DNA of 64,000 bases from JABDQA01 sp963759125 (GCA_963759125.1 CAVWXN010000005.1:310001-374000), one strand, 5' to 3'. Counted from the stretch's first letter, positions 26,028 through 35,477 are shown. Translations and numbers: made by a program. Notes: generated by a model not told the origin, from the letters alone.

Positions 26028-26525
26028 CTAGCGAGGGGGCTTTTCCGGACCGCTCTCAAGGGGAAAGCCGGCACGCCGCCATGATTCGATGCCCCCGTCG
26101 AGGTTGTAGATTTCGCGGTACCCTCTGGCGAACATTACTTTTCCGGCCACATAGCTGCGGCCACCAACGGCACAGATCAGCATCAGCGGTTGTTCGGGAT
26201 CGGCTTCGAAAACCCCTCGGATCACATCACCCACCGGTACCAGTGTGCTGTCAGCGATACGAACTTGTTTTCGTTCCTGGGGCGTCCTGACATCAATTAT
26301 CTGCAGATTTTCTTTAGTTTTGACCAGGTCAGCAGCTTCAGCGGCTGACACCGTCCTGAAAATTGGCGGAACCTCAGCTGCGGGTTTCCCACTTCCCTCC
26401 CCCTGAACAGACGGATACGCCTGCTGGTCGGCTTTGCTGATAGGGGGGGTAGGGCCTGAGAGCAAGAAGCCGATAAGGGGCAGTCCCAGGAGGGCGAGGA
26501 GGACAACAGGGAGAAAACGCTTCAT
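26028..26525 (-). CDS. Membrane-anchored rhodanese-like protein
   Basis: Protein of 165 aa with an N-terminal hydrophobic segment (residues 4-24) that acts as a signal or membrane anchor, a Pro/Gly/Ser-rich linker, and a single rhodanese domain (about 55-155). The active loop LICAVGGRSYVAG has the cysteine and the C-x-x-G-x-R-S pattern of catalytically competent rhodaneses, which move sulfane sulfur. IIDVRTPQER is the CH2A motif. It probably faces the periplasm. It follows the zinc-ribbon gene and PilT on the minus strand and may be in the same transcript. Partner unknown. Confidence 0.87.
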   Translation of the reverse strand: MKRFLPVVLLALLGLPLIGFLLSGPTPPISKADQQAYPSVQGEGSGKPAAEVPPIFRTVSAAEAADLVKTKENLQIIDVRTPQERKQVRIADSTLVPVGDVIRGVFEADPEQPLMLICAVGGRSYVAGKVMFARGYREIYNLDGGIESWRRAGFPLESGPEKPPR

Positions 26526-26617
26526 GAGGTTAAGTTAGCTGGCTGACAGGAGGATTATCGATACCGGCCAGCCGCTGAAATCACCGGCGGCCAGCCGGTA
26601 GAGCTGATTGAGAGCAG

Positions 26618-27286
26618 TTATTTCCCCTGTATTTTCAGTTCATCCATATAGGGGCCAAACAGATGTTCATATTCCGGGATTGCCTTTCTCAATATCACTC
26701 CGAAATAGGGGATGTCACTGGAGTTGACCACCAGATTGGCGGAGTAGCTCAGGGCTTGCAAGTTGTAAAACGTCTTGAATTCAGGCCCCACGAGGACGTA
26801 GAGAATATAGCGCCGGCGTGCCATCTCCATAAAGCACATGAAGCGATGCAGCGGATCGTCCTCAAAACTCCCCTGAACACATTCGGTGTCGAGTACCACA
26901 CAGGTGTAATTGTTGAACTGCATCTGGGTGATCACGTCGCCGGTCTGTTCGGCTGTTTCCGTCCGATATCCCAAACCGGAAAGGGCGCTGCTCATTTTGT
27001 CCCTGGTCTCTCCCGGCTTAGTCAGGATCAGCGCCTGGGGAATATCTGATACAACTTCATCGTCATCGAAGATCCCCTCTTTCAACCAGCTGGTATCGGG
27101 GGGTGTGGGCGGACTGATGTTGCTTGATCCGCCGCCCTGCAGGTCTGCCCTGCTGAGAGCTATGGGCTCCCCGCATTGACTGCATTTAAGACGGACTTTC
27201 TGACCCGGTTGAAGTTTTTCCAGGCTCGCTTCCAGTTTGGCATTGGATTTATGGGATTTACCGCAAGCGCTACATGTGATCTTCAT
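26618..27286 (-). CDS. Zinc-ribbon protein with receiver-like C-terminal domain
   Basis: Protein of 222 aa. The N-terminus has two CxxC pairs, CSACG at 4-8 and CSQCG at about 35-39, forming a zinc ribbon of the MJ0042 type. A linker with Pro and Gly follows, then a domain (about 85-205) whose start ALILTKPGETRDKMSSAL and CVVLDTECVQ resemble the alpha/beta order of response-regulator receivers, with Asp present but the DD pair and KP not evident. No output domain is seen. It is transcribed with pilT, 77 bases upstream, so a role in pilus or surface behaviour is possible. The receiver assignment is tentative. Confidence 0.65.
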   Translation of the reverse strand: MKITCSACGKSHKSNAKLEASLEKLQPGQKVRLKCSQCGEPIALSRADLQGGGSSNISPPTPPDTSWLKEGIFDDDEVVSDIPQALILTKPGETRDKMSSALSGLGYRTETAEQTGDVITQMQFNNYTCVVLDTECVQGSFEDDPLHRFMCFMEMARRRYILYVLVGPEFKTFYNLQALSYSANLVVNSSDIPYFGVILRKAIPEYEHLFGPYMDELKIQGK

Positions 27287-27362
27287 AACCGTCTCTCTTG
27301 TGCTAATCTGCTGGGTTCAATTGCTGGCTCTGTCGTTACCCCTGGAAATCACCAATCACTGG

Positions 27363-28535
27363 TTAATATCCAAACGACTTATCTTCCTCGTCTTCCATGG
27401 CCAGGTCTCTGAGGCTCGAGGTTGCCTCGCCGCGGGCTGCCTTGATCTGATCGATACCACGGAAAATTTCATTGCGGTAGGAACAATACCTTACTGCCGT
27501 TTCTTCGGTGATCAGGCCGTGGCTGAACAACTCGAGTATGTGCTGGTCGAAGGTTCTCATCTCCAGCGCCGATCCTGCTTTGATGACCTCGTAAAAAGTC
27601 TTGTCTTCGGTTTCACCGTTGAGAATCAGATCTCTTACCCGGAGACTGGTACAGAGTATCTCCATGGCAGCAATCCGGCCACCGCCGATGCGCGGTAGCA
27701 ACCGCTGGCTGACTACCCAGCGTATGGTATCGGACAGCCGGTGACGAATCTGAGGTTGCTCCTCCTGCTCAAACATACCCAGACACCGGTTAATGGCCTG
27801 ACCGGCGTCAATGGTATGCAAGGTGGATAAAACCAGGTGACCGGTCTCAGCAGCGGTCAGCCCGATCTCCATGGTTTCCCTGTCACGCATCTCGCCGACC
27901 AGAATAACCTTCGGTGCCTGCCTGAGAGCCGCCCGCATGCCCATCGGATAGGTCGAGAAATCGTGCCCCAGCTCGCGCTGGTTGAAGGTGGCCTTGTTGT
28001 GGGTGTGCATATACTCGATAGGGTCTTCAAGTGTGACCACATGCACCGCCCGCTCCTGATTGATCCGGTTCAGCAGGGCCGCCAGCGAGGTCGTTTTACC
28101 TGTTCCGGTGGCACCGGTGAAAATTATGATACCGTTGAGTTCATTCGCCATTTTTGCGAAGGCTGAAGGAAAGTTCATGCTTTCAATGGAAGGCACCGCG
28201 GTCTCCAGCTTACGCATGACCGTGGTGATGTATCCTTTGGTCGTAAATATATTGACCCTGAAACGGGCCTCTTCACTGAATGCGTAAGATAGGTCGCAGG
28301 AGCCATTGGCGACCAGATCATTGAGCAACCGCTTGTTGTTGCCTATCAGGTTCAGGGCAAAGGTTTCAGACTGAAACGACGTCAACTCCCTGATTGGAGG
28401 CTCAACCTCGACCTCCTTCAGTACGCCCGCCGATTCTACCTGCAGAGTCTTGCCAACCGTGATATTTAAATCAGAAACATTGGGGTGGGAATCCAGCATT
28501 GCGGTGATCCAATAATCAATCTCCGTCTTTTTCAT
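27363..28535 (-). CDS. pilT: Type IV pilus retraction ATPase, PilT/PilU family
   Basis: Hexameric ATPase of 390 aa that powers pilus retraction. The Walker A loop TGATGTGKTTSLAALL (about residues 137-152), the Asp box VHVVTLEDPIEYMH, Walker B VILVGEMRDRETM and the His box TGHLVLSTLHT are all present. The ATG at 28535 is chosen because GGAGG lies six bases before it; a longer frame upstream has no family sequence. The N-terminal domain differs from E. coli-type PilT, so it could be a PilU-like paralogue. It heads a minus-strand set with the zinc-ribbon and rhodanese genes and diverges from ilvD. Confidence 0.92.
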   Translation of the reverse strand: MKKTEIDYWITAMLDSHPNVSDLNITVGKTLQVESAGVLKEVEVEPPIRELTSFQSETFALNLIGNNKRLLNDLVANGSCDLSYAFSEEARFRVNIFTTKGYITTVMRKLETAVPSIESMNFPSAFAKMANELNGIIIFTGATGTGKTTSLAALLNRINQERAVHVVTLEDPIEYMHTHNKATFNQRELGHDFSTYPMGMRAALRQAPKVILVGEMRDRETMEIGLTAAETGHLVLSTLHTIDAGQAINRCLGMFEQEEQPQIRHRLSDTIRWVVSQRLLPRIGGGRIAAMEILCTSLRVRDLILNGETEDKTFYEVIKAGSALEMRTFDQHILELFSHGLITEETAVRYCSYRNEIFRGIDQIKAARGEATSSLRDLAMEDEEDKSFGY

Positions 28536-28678
28536 ACCAACCTCCTGAAAAATTGTGCAATACTCTTCTGTTTCATTGTATACTGTAATAGATTTTTGAA
28601 AAAGTACAGTTTTTTCTAACATTTTCCGCTCATTCCGACGCATATCGGGGGCGGATTTTCTTTAAGTGAGGAACAAAT

Positions 28679-30514
28679 ATGGCTATCACCCTGCGCAGTG
28701 CCACCACAACCCAGGGCAGAAGAATGGCCGGGGCCCGCAGTCTCTGGCGGGCCAACGGTATGCGAGAAGAGCACATGGACAGGCCGGTCATTGGAATCGT
28801 CAATTCCTTCACCCAGTTTGTTCCGGGGCATATGCACCTGCATCAAATAGGCCAGCAGCTCAAGAAAATAATCGCTGACAAAGGCTGTTTCGCCGCCGAA
28901 TTCAACACCATCGCTATCGATGACGGGATCGCCATGGGACATGACGGCATGCTCTATTCGCTGCCTTCACGTGACCTGATTGCCGACAGCGTTGAGTACA
29001 TGTGCAATGCCCACACCGTTGACGCAATGATCTGCATCTCCAATTGCGACAAGATCACACCCGGCATGTTGATGGCCGCCATGCGGCTCAACATGCCGGC
29101 CATATTTGTCTCCGGGGGCCCGATGGAAGCCGGTGTCGACGGCGACAAAAAATACGATTTGATCGACGCCATGATCATGGCCGCCGACCAGACCATCTCC
29201 GATAGCGACATCGAATTGATCGAGCGCTGCGCCTGCCCGACCTGCGGCTCCTGCTCCGGTATGTTCACCGCCAACTCCATGAACTGTCTCAACGAAGCCC
29301 TGGGGCTGGCCCTGCCAGGCAATGGCACGGTGGTGGCCACCCATGCCAACCGAATCGGCCTTTTTGAGAAAGCGGCCGAAAGGATCGTTGAAATGGCGGA
29401 AGCCTATTACGGTAACGAAGACGATTCTGTGCTGCCCCGCTCAATCGGCTCCAAAGCCGCATTCATTAATGCCATGTCGCTCGATATCGCCATGGGCGGC
29501 TCGACCAATACGGTTCTCCATCTACTGGCCATCGCCCATGAAGCGAAGGTCGACTTCACCATGAAGGACATCGATGCCCTGTCGAGGAAAATTCCCAATC
29601 TGTGCAAAGTCTCCCCCTCATCATCTTATCACGTAGAAGATGTAAACCGAGCCGGCGGCATCATGGGGATCATGGCGGAACTGGATCGGGCCGGGCTGAT
29701 CGACACCTCGGTGAGCAGAGTGGACAGTCCCACCCTTGAGGCCGTTCTGCAAGATTATGATATAACTTCATTTTCTGCTATCACCGAAGCCAAAGAACTG
29801 TATTTGAGTGCCCCGGGTGCCAGTGGCCGGAACCTGGTAATGGGATCGCAGAAGAACCGCTATAAAGAAGCTGATGTCGATCGCCAAAATGGCTGTATCC
29901 GGTCACTCGAACATGCCTACTCCAAAGATGGCGGTCTAGCCGTATTGTCCGGTAATATTGCCGAAAATGGCTGTATCGTCAAAACGGCGGGAGTTGATGA
30001 AAGCATCCTGGTTTTCAGCGGTACCGCCCGTGTCTGCGATTCCCAGGAAGATGCCTGTGAGGCAATACTTGAAGGTAGAATTAGCGCCGGTGATGTGGTC
30101 GTCATTCGCTACGAGGGACCGCGCGGTGGCCCAGGCATGCAGGAAATGCTCTACCCTACTTCCTACCTGAAATCGATGCATCTCGGTAAGGACTGTGCCC
30201 TGGTGACCGACGGCAGGTTCTCCGGAGGCACCTCCGGTCTGTCGATCGGCCATGTCAGTCCGGAAGCTGCGGCGGGCGGAGCAATCGGTCTGGTCAGAGA
30301 CGGCGATACTATAAAAATTGATATTCCACGCCGGTCCATCGATGTGCTGATCAGCGACGACGAGCTGCAATCCAGAAGGGCCGAAGAAGAAAAACGAGGC
30401 GTCCAGGCCTTCAAACCGCCGCCTCGGCCCCGCAAGATCTCTACCGCGCTCAAAGCATACGCGCTGCTGGCATCATCCGCCGATCTTGGCGCCGTAAGGA
30501 TAGTTCCCGAATAA
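28679..30514 (+). CDS. ilvD: Dihydroxy-acid dehydratase
   Basis: Dehydrates 2,3-dihydroxy acids in branched-chain amino acid synthesis, using an Fe-S cluster. The 611-residue protein has the cluster and substrate motifs ISNCDKITPGML with Cys123 and ACPTCGSCSGMFTANSMN with Cys186-Cys192, and FVPGHMHLHQIGQ plus DGRFSGGTSGLSIGHVSPE near the C-terminus. Length and motifs match the long E. coli-like IlvD. The ATG at 28679 is preceded by GTGAGGAAC. A weak hairpin (arms CCGA/TCGG, 28632-28656) lies just before it. This is distinct from the shorter IlvD/Edd enzyme at 55417-57141. Confidence 0.97.
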   Translation: MAITLRSATTTQGRRMAGARSLWRANGMREEHMDRPVIGIVNSFTQFVPGHMHLHQIGQQLKKIIADKGCFAAEFNTIAIDDGIAMGHDGMLYSLPSRDLIADSVEYMCNAHTVDAMICISNCDKITPGMLMAAMRLNMPAIFVSGGPMEAGVDGDKKYDLIDAMIMAADQTISDSDIELIERCACPTCGSCSGMFTANSMNCLNEALGLALPGNGTVVATHANRIGLFEKAAERIVEMAEAYYGNEDDSVLPRSIGSKAAFINAMSLDIAMGGSTNTVLHLLAIAHEAKVDFTMKDIDALSRKIPNLCKVSPSSSYHVEDVNRAGGIMGIMAELDRAGLIDTSVSRVDSPTLEAVLQDYDITSFSAITEAKELYLSAPGASGRNLVMGSQKNRYKEADVDRQNGCIRSLEHAYSKDGGLAVLSGNIAENGCIVKTAGVDESILVFSGTARVCDSQEDACEAILEGRISAGDVVVIRYEGPRGGPGMQEMLYPTSYLKSMHLGKDCALVTDGRFSGGTSGLSIGHVSPEAAAGGAIGLVRDGDTIKIDIPRRSIDVLISDDELQSRRAEEEKRGVQAFKPPPRPRKISTALKAYALLASSADLGAVRIVPE

Positions 30515-30662
30515 TTTTCCGATCCTGCTGCGGGGGAATGCAGAAATCTCTCGCAGCACCCGCCCGACCATTGCTAACTTGTTAGAATACAAATAAATTT
30601 CATTTTTACATATTTGTAAATATAGCTTGCTTTTCAGCCCGCAGGCATTATTTTTATAGGGT

Positions 30663-30677
30663 TGATAATGATTATCG
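30663..30677. promoter_or_regulatory. Fur-box-like 7-1-7 site
   Basis: TGATAATGATTATCG matches the Fur 7-1-7 consensus TGATAATNATTATCA at 14 of 15 positions and has a perfect GATAAT-G-ATTATC core. It is 114 bases upstream of the FAD/iron-sulfur oxidoreductase start, in an AT-rich intergenic region suited to a promoter. Control by Fur is inferred. Confidence 0.65.
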
Positions 30678-30790
30678 TTGTTACTGTCTAACCTTCTGAT
30701 ACTCCGAATAAACTTGGCATTTATTTGACACTTTGCTAATAAGAACACGTCTGTTGCCCTTTTCCACCACCACTTTCTGAGAGCGGATCC

Positions 30791-32572
30791 TTGAAGCCGA
30801 CTGACATCAAAAACCCAGAGTATTTTCACAAAGTTGTAGACTGCCAATATGCCTGCCCGGCCCACACACCGGTGCCCGAATACATCAGGCTTATTCTCCA
30901 TGAACAATTCACCGAGGCCTACATGATCAACTGGGTCTCCAATGTCTTCCCCGGGATTCTGGGCAGAGTCTGCGACCGACCCTGCGAACCTGCCTGCAGG
31001 CGCGGCAGAGTTGAGGATAAACCGGTTGCTATCTGCCGCCTCAAGAGGGTCGCTGCAGACAATCGTGAGGACGTATCGGCCTTGCTTCCCAAGGCCCCAG
31101 AGAAAAAAAATGGTAAGAAAATCGCCTTGATCGGAGGAGGTCCCGCCTCACTCACGGTGGCCCGGGATCTTTCTCTTCTGGGCTATGAACTAGACCTTTT
31201 TGACGATCAGCCCCGGGCCGGAGGATTCATAAGAAGCCAGATTCCCTCCTTCAGGTTGCCCGAGAAGGTGCTGAACGAGGAAATTGACTGTATCCTCGAA
31301 ATGGGGGGTATTACCAGACATTTCAACACCTACATATCGAGCCTCAAGGAAATCCTGGACAAGGATTACGATGCGGTGTTCGTCGGCTCCGGAGCACCCC
31401 GCGGACGCGACCTGCCCAATCTGCCAGGCCGGGAAGAAGGGGACAAATTCATCCACGTCGGTATCGACTGGCTTGCGGCTGTGGTATTCGACCACGTCGA
31501 GAAGGTCGGCAAACGGGTACTGGTGCTGGGTGGCGGCAATACCGCCATGGACTGCTGTCGCACCGCCCGGCGACTGGGCGGGGAAGACGTCAAAGTAATT
31601 GTCCGCAGTCCCCGCAGTGAAATGAAAGCCTCCGAATGGGAAATCGAGGACGCCCTTCATGAAGATATCCCGATTTTGGAAAATCTGACCCCACTGGAAT
31701 TCATTATTGAAGACGACCGTTTGACCGGCATGAGTTTCGAGAAGGTAACACCGGTGTATGACGAACAGGGTAAAAGAAAACTGGTCCCCACCGGTGAGGA
31801 GCCCGTGATTCTTGAATGCGAGGAAGTGCTTCTGGCCATAGGTCAACAGAACGCCTTTCCGTTCATCGAGCCGGAGTCGAACATCGCCTTCAACGATTAC
31901 GGACTGCCTGAACTGGATCCGGTTACTCTGCAGTCTTCGGTGCCAAACGTCTTTTTCGGTGGCGACTCGGCTTTTGGTCCTGGCAACATCATCATTGCCG
32001 TCGCCCATGGACATGAGGCGGCTATTTCCATAGATCTTCTCTGCCGGGGGGAAGACCTGCACAACAGACCCGAACCGGAGGTCACCCTTGCCGGCCAGAA
32101 ACTCGGTTTTCACGACTGGCTCTACGACAGCCATGTAACCGAGGATCAACGTCAGCTGGTACCAATGGTCGACAAGGCCAAATCGCTGCGTGACCGGCTT
32201 GTCGAGGTTGAACTGGGCTTCGCTCAGGAGAGCGGTAAGGTTGAAGCCAAACGATGTCTGAACTGTGATGTCCAGACAGTATTCGACGGAGGTCTCTGCA
32301 TCGAATGCGATGCCTGCGTCGACGCCTGTCCGACCAGCTGCATCAATTTCATCGAGAATGCAGAGGAGGAAGAACTGCGTGAACGGCTGCTCGTCCCGGC
32401 AACGAACAAAGAGCAGTCCCTCTATGTCTCGGATATCCTGTCCACGGGGCGGGTGATGATCAAAGATGAGGATGTCTGCCTGCATTGCGGCATGTGCGCT
32501 GAACGCTGCCCGACCGCAGCCTGGGAAATGATCAAATATGTCTATAAATCTGCAAAGGCCGGTGACCGATGA
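30791..32572 (+). CDS. FAD-dependent NAD(P)H oxidoreductase with ferredoxin domains (GltD/NfnB-like)
   Basis: Protein of 593 aa. An N-terminal Fe-S domain (Fer4_20 type) has CQYACPAHTPVPEY and GRVCDRPCEPACRRG (18-78). A FAD Rossmann motif IALIGGGPASLTVA follows (~113), then the NAD(P)H motif VLVLGGGNTAMDC (~238) and the FAD-closing GGDSAFGPGNII (~395). The C-terminus holds 4Fe-4S motifs CIECDACVDACP and CLHCGMCAERCP. Such proteins pass electrons between NAD(P)H and ferredoxin or a partner enzyme. A TTG start is used. Its stop overlaps korA, so it is probably the electron-transfer subunit of the 2-oxoacid oxidoreductase encoded next. Confidence 0.9.
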   Translation: MKPTDIKNPEYFHKVVDCQYACPAHTPVPEYIRLILHEQFTEAYMINWVSNVFPGILGRVCDRPCEPACRRGRVEDKPVAICRLKRVAADNREDVSALLPKAPEKKNGKKIALIGGGPASLTVARDLSLLGYELDLFDDQPRAGGFIRSQIPSFRLPEKVLNEEIDCILEMGGITRHFNTYISSLKEILDKDYDAVFVGSGAPRGRDLPNLPGREEGDKFIHVGIDWLAAVVFDHVEKVGKRVLVLGGGNTAMDCCRTARRLGGEDVKVIVRSPRSEMKASEWEIEDALHEDIPILENLTPLEFIIEDDRLTGMSFEKVTPVYDEQGKRKLVPTGEEPVILECEEVLLAIGQQNAFPFIEPESNIAFNDYGLPELDPVTLQSSVPNVFFGGDSAFGPGNIIIAVAHGHEAAISIDLLCRGEDLHNRPEPEVTLAGQKLGFHDWLYDSHVTEDQRQLVPMVDKAKSLRDRLVEVELGFAQESGKVEAKRCLNCDVQTVFDGGLCIECDACVDACPTSCINFIENAEEEELRERLLVPATNKEQSLYVSDILSTGRVMIKDEDVCLHCGMCAERCPTAAWEMIKYVYKSAKAGDR

Positions 32573-34428
32573 AACGTATCGAACGAACCAACGACTTTGT
32601 TGTCCGCTTTGCCAATGTCAACGGCTCGGGCTCTGCCAGCGCCAACAACCTTTTTGCCAAAGTCGTCTACCGGCTCGGGGTGCCGGTGAGCCCGAAAAAT
32701 GTCTTCCCATCAAACATCCAGGGGTTGCCCACCTGGTACGAGGTGAGGATCAGCGACAAGGGTTATCTGGGCAGACGGGGCGGGGCCGACTTTATCATCG
32801 CGGTAAACGGTCAGACCCTGCGTGACGACTACGACATGGTGCTGCCCGGCGGTTATTTCCTCTATGACTCCTCCAGGGACCTGCCGCCCGGCTTCGACCG
32901 GGATGACATCACCGTCATCGACATCCCGCTGACCCAGCTCTGCAACGACGAGTTCAGCGACAACCGTATGCGGCAGTTGATGAAAAATATCATCTATATC
33001 GGGGCCATAGCCTACCTCCTTGATATCGGCCTTGGACCGGTCAGCGACTCGATAACAAAACAGTTTGCCAAAAAACCCAAGCTCGCTGAACCAAATATCA
33101 GGGCCCTGGAGATCGGCTATGAGTATGCCGAGAAGCACCACTCGGATGCCTGCGCCCTGTCCATCAAGCCGTCCGCTGCGGTGGGCGACAGAATCCTCAT
33201 CGACGGCAACAGCGGCGCCGCTTTAGGTGCCCTGTTCGCCGGCGCCACCGTGGTCGGCTGGTATCCAATCACGCCATCTACCTCTGTGGTAGAAGCATTC
33301 GAGCGTTTTGCCAGCCGCTATCGCATTGACCCCGAAACCGGCAAGAAATATTACGCCGCCATTCAGGCCGAGGACGAACTGGCCGCCATCGGCATTGGCA
33401 TCGGGGCAGGCTGGAACGGTGCAAGGGCTTTTACTGCTACCTCGGGGCCGGGAATCTCTCTGATGAGTGAATTTCTTGGTCTTGCCTACTTTACTGAAAT
33501 TCCGGTTGTCCTGATAAATGTGCAGCGCAGCGGTCCCAGTACAGGTATGCCGACCAGAACCCAGCAGTCGGACCTGCTGGCCTGCGCCTATGCCTCCCAC
33601 GGCGATACCAGAAATGTGCTGCTCTTTCCCAGCGATCCCCTGGAATGTTTCGAAATGACCGCCGACGCCTTCGATCTGGCGGACAGGCTGCAGACCCCGG
33701 TCATCGTCATGAGCGACCTCGATCTGGGTATGAACGATCACCTTTGCGCGCCCTTCTCCTGGGATGACCAGCGGCGCTATGACCGGGGCAAGGTTCTCAG
33801 CGGCGAAGAGCTTGATAAACTGGAAAAGAAATGGGGCCGCTATCTGGACATTGATAAAGACGGCATCTGTTACCGGACGCTGCCCGGTGCCCATCCTGAG
33901 AAAGGCGCCTATACCACCAGAGGTACTTCCCACAACGAATACGCTGCCTATACCGAAGGCAGTGCGGCCTATGAACGGGGTATGAACCGGCTGATGAGTA
34001 AATGGGAAACGGCCAGGCGGCTGGTCCCCATGCCGGAGATCGTCATTCGTGACGAAAACAAAAAACTCGGAGCTCTCTATTTCGGTTCCACCACAGCCTC
34101 GGCGGTTGAGGCTCTGGACCGGCTGGAAGAGAGTGGCATACCGATCAATAGCATGAGGGTCCGAGCCTTTCCCTTTCAGGCGGAAATCTTCGATTTCATC
34201 GCCGGGCATGACCTCGTCTTTGTCATCGAGCAGAACCGCGATTCTCAAATGGAGATCCTGCTGGCAGGAGAATGTCAGGTTGCACCGGGGAAAATGATAC
34301 GGGTTACCAATTTCAATGGCCTGGCGATAACTGCCAGAATGATTACTAACCAGATACATACGGCACTGCTGGCCAAGGGAAAACCGTTTACCAGCCGGGT
34401 CTCGGCTGTTCAGGAGGAGAGGTCATGA
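32569..34428 (+). CDS. korA: 2-oxoacid:ferredoxin oxidoreductase, fused gamma/alpha subunit
   Basis: Protein of 619 aa combining the gamma domain (about residues 1-190, with FANVNGSGSASANNLFAKV and GYLGRRGGADF) and the alpha domain (200-600). Alpha signatures are GWYPITPSTSVVEAF, QAEDELAAIGIGIGAGWNGA and TATSGPGISLMSEF, plus VQRSGPSTGMPTRTQQSDL. These enzymes decarboxylate 2-oxoacids oxidatively to acyl-CoA, or the reverse, with ferredoxin. The long fused form is typical of 2-oxoglutarate or branched 2-oxoacid types, but the exact substrate cannot be told. It overlaps the preceding FAD gene and korB by ATGA junctions. Confidence 0.92.
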   Translation: MKRIERTNDFVVRFANVNGSGSASANNLFAKVVYRLGVPVSPKNVFPSNIQGLPTWYEVRISDKGYLGRRGGADFIIAVNGQTLRDDYDMVLPGGYFLYDSSRDLPPGFDRDDITVIDIPLTQLCNDEFSDNRMRQLMKNIIYIGAIAYLLDIGLGPVSDSITKQFAKKPKLAEPNIRALEIGYEYAEKHHSDACALSIKPSAAVGDRILIDGNSGAALGALFAGATVVGWYPITPSTSVVEAFERFASRYRIDPETGKKYYAAIQAEDELAAIGIGIGAGWNGARAFTATSGPGISLMSEFLGLAYFTEIPVVLINVQRSGPSTGMPTRTQQSDLLACAYASHGDTRNVLLFPSDPLECFEMTADAFDLADRLQTPVIVMSDLDLGMNDHLCAPFSWDDQRRYDRGKVLSGEELDKLEKKWGRYLDIDKDGICYRTLPGAHPEKGAYTTRGTSHNEYAAYTEGSAAYERGMNRLMSKWETARRLVPMPEIVIRDENKKLGALYFGSTTASAVEALDRLEESGIPINSMRVRAFPFQAEIFDFIAGHDLVFVIEQNRDSQMEILLAGECQVAPGKMIRVTNFNGLAITARMITNQIHTALLAKGKPFTSRVSAVQEERS

Positions 34429-35477
34429 GTTACGTCAGACCAACATTCAGACACCCGGATGCTCAGAAAAACAAACTGGGCTATACCCGAAAGGCCTATG
34501 AAGGAGCGATCTCAACCCTTTGTGCCGGCTGTGGTCACGATTCCATAGTCAGCTCCATCATTACTGCCTTTTTCGAAATGTCCATCGAACCGCACAAGGT
34601 GGTCAAATTATCCGGTATTGGCTGTTCATCAAAAACACCGGCCTATTTTCTAGGGCGTTCGCACGGCTTCAATTCGGTGCACGGACGTATGCCTTCAGTG
34701 GCCACCGGCGCCAATATGGCCAATAAGGACCTGGTCTATCTCGGTGTATCCGGCGACGGCGACACCGCCTCCATTGGTATGGGACAGTTCGCCCATGTGG
34801 TTCGACGCAACCTCAACATGATCTATGTGGTCATGAATAACGGCTGCTATGGTCTCACCAAGGGGCAGGACTCGGCCACCGCGGACAAAGGTTCGAAAAG
34901 CAGGAAAGGGGCGCCGGTCTCGTTTGAGTCGATCGATCTCTGTGAACTGGCCATCCTGATGGGTGCCGACTTTGTGGGTCGCGGGTTTTCGGGCGACAAA
35001 AAACAACTGCTGCCGATGCTCAAGGCAGCCATCAGCCACAAGGGAATGGCCTTTGTCGATGTCATCTCGCCCTGCGTTACCTTCAACAATGCCCCGACCT
35101 CGACCAAAAGCTATTCCTGGGTCAGGGACCACATGGAAGCCACCGCCACCTTCGACTTTATTCCGCTGCAGCAGGAAATCCTTACCGAATACGATCATGG
35201 CTCCACCATACCGGTGCCTTTACATGACGGCTCGATCATCACACTCCACAAGCGGGAAGACAAAGAAGTCCTCACCAACAAAAAAGACGCCATTGCCTCA
35301 ATCGAAGAGGCCAAAATCAAAGACCATATCCTTACCGGCATTCTCTACCTGAAGCCGGACAGCGAGGATTTTCACGATATCAACCAGACCACGGACACAC
35401 CGCTCAATCAGCTGACCGAAAAAGAGCTGTGTCCCGGCAACGAGGTACTGCAGGCCTTCAACGAAAGTCTTCGCTGA
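34425..35477 (+). CDS. korB: 2-oxoacid:ferredoxin oxidoreductase beta subunit
   Basis: TPP-binding beta subunit of 350 aa. LCAGCGHDSIVSSI (about residues 31-44) carries two cluster-binding cysteines, GIGCSSKTPAYF and VHGRMPSVATGANMA follow, and GVSGDGDTASIGMGQF with NNGCYGLTKGQ forms the TPP and magnesium site. DVISPCVTFNN contains a further conserved cysteine. GGAGGAG precedes the ATG, which overlaps the korA stop. With korA and the FAD protein it makes a complete three-gene complex downstream of a Fur-like site. Confidence 0.93.
   Translation: MSYVRPTFRHPDAQKNKLGYTRKAYEGAISTLCAGCGHDSIVSSIITAFFEMSIEPHKVVKLSGIGCSSKTPAYFLGRSHGFNSVHGRMPSVATGANMANKDLVYLGVSGDGDTASIGMGQFAHVVRRNLNMIYVVMNNGCYGLTKGQDSATADKGSKSRKGAPVSFESIDLCELAILMGADFVGRGFSGDKKQLLPMLKAAISHKGMAFVDVISPCVTFNNAPTSTKSYSWVRDHMEATATFDFIPLQQEILTEYDHGSTIPVPLHDGSIITLHKREDKEVLTNKKDAIASIEEAKIKDHILTGILYLKPDSEDFHDINQTTDTPLNQLTEKELCPGNEVLQAFNESLR

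Noticed and set aside
31190..32485. 431-codon open frame antisense to the FAD/ferredoxin oxidoreductase
   Set aside because: It is the complementary shadow of a strongly supported gene and has no domain of its own.
33223..34359. 378-codon open frame antisense to korA
   Set aside because: Shadow of korA with no recognisable protein sequence; korA motifs are conclusive.
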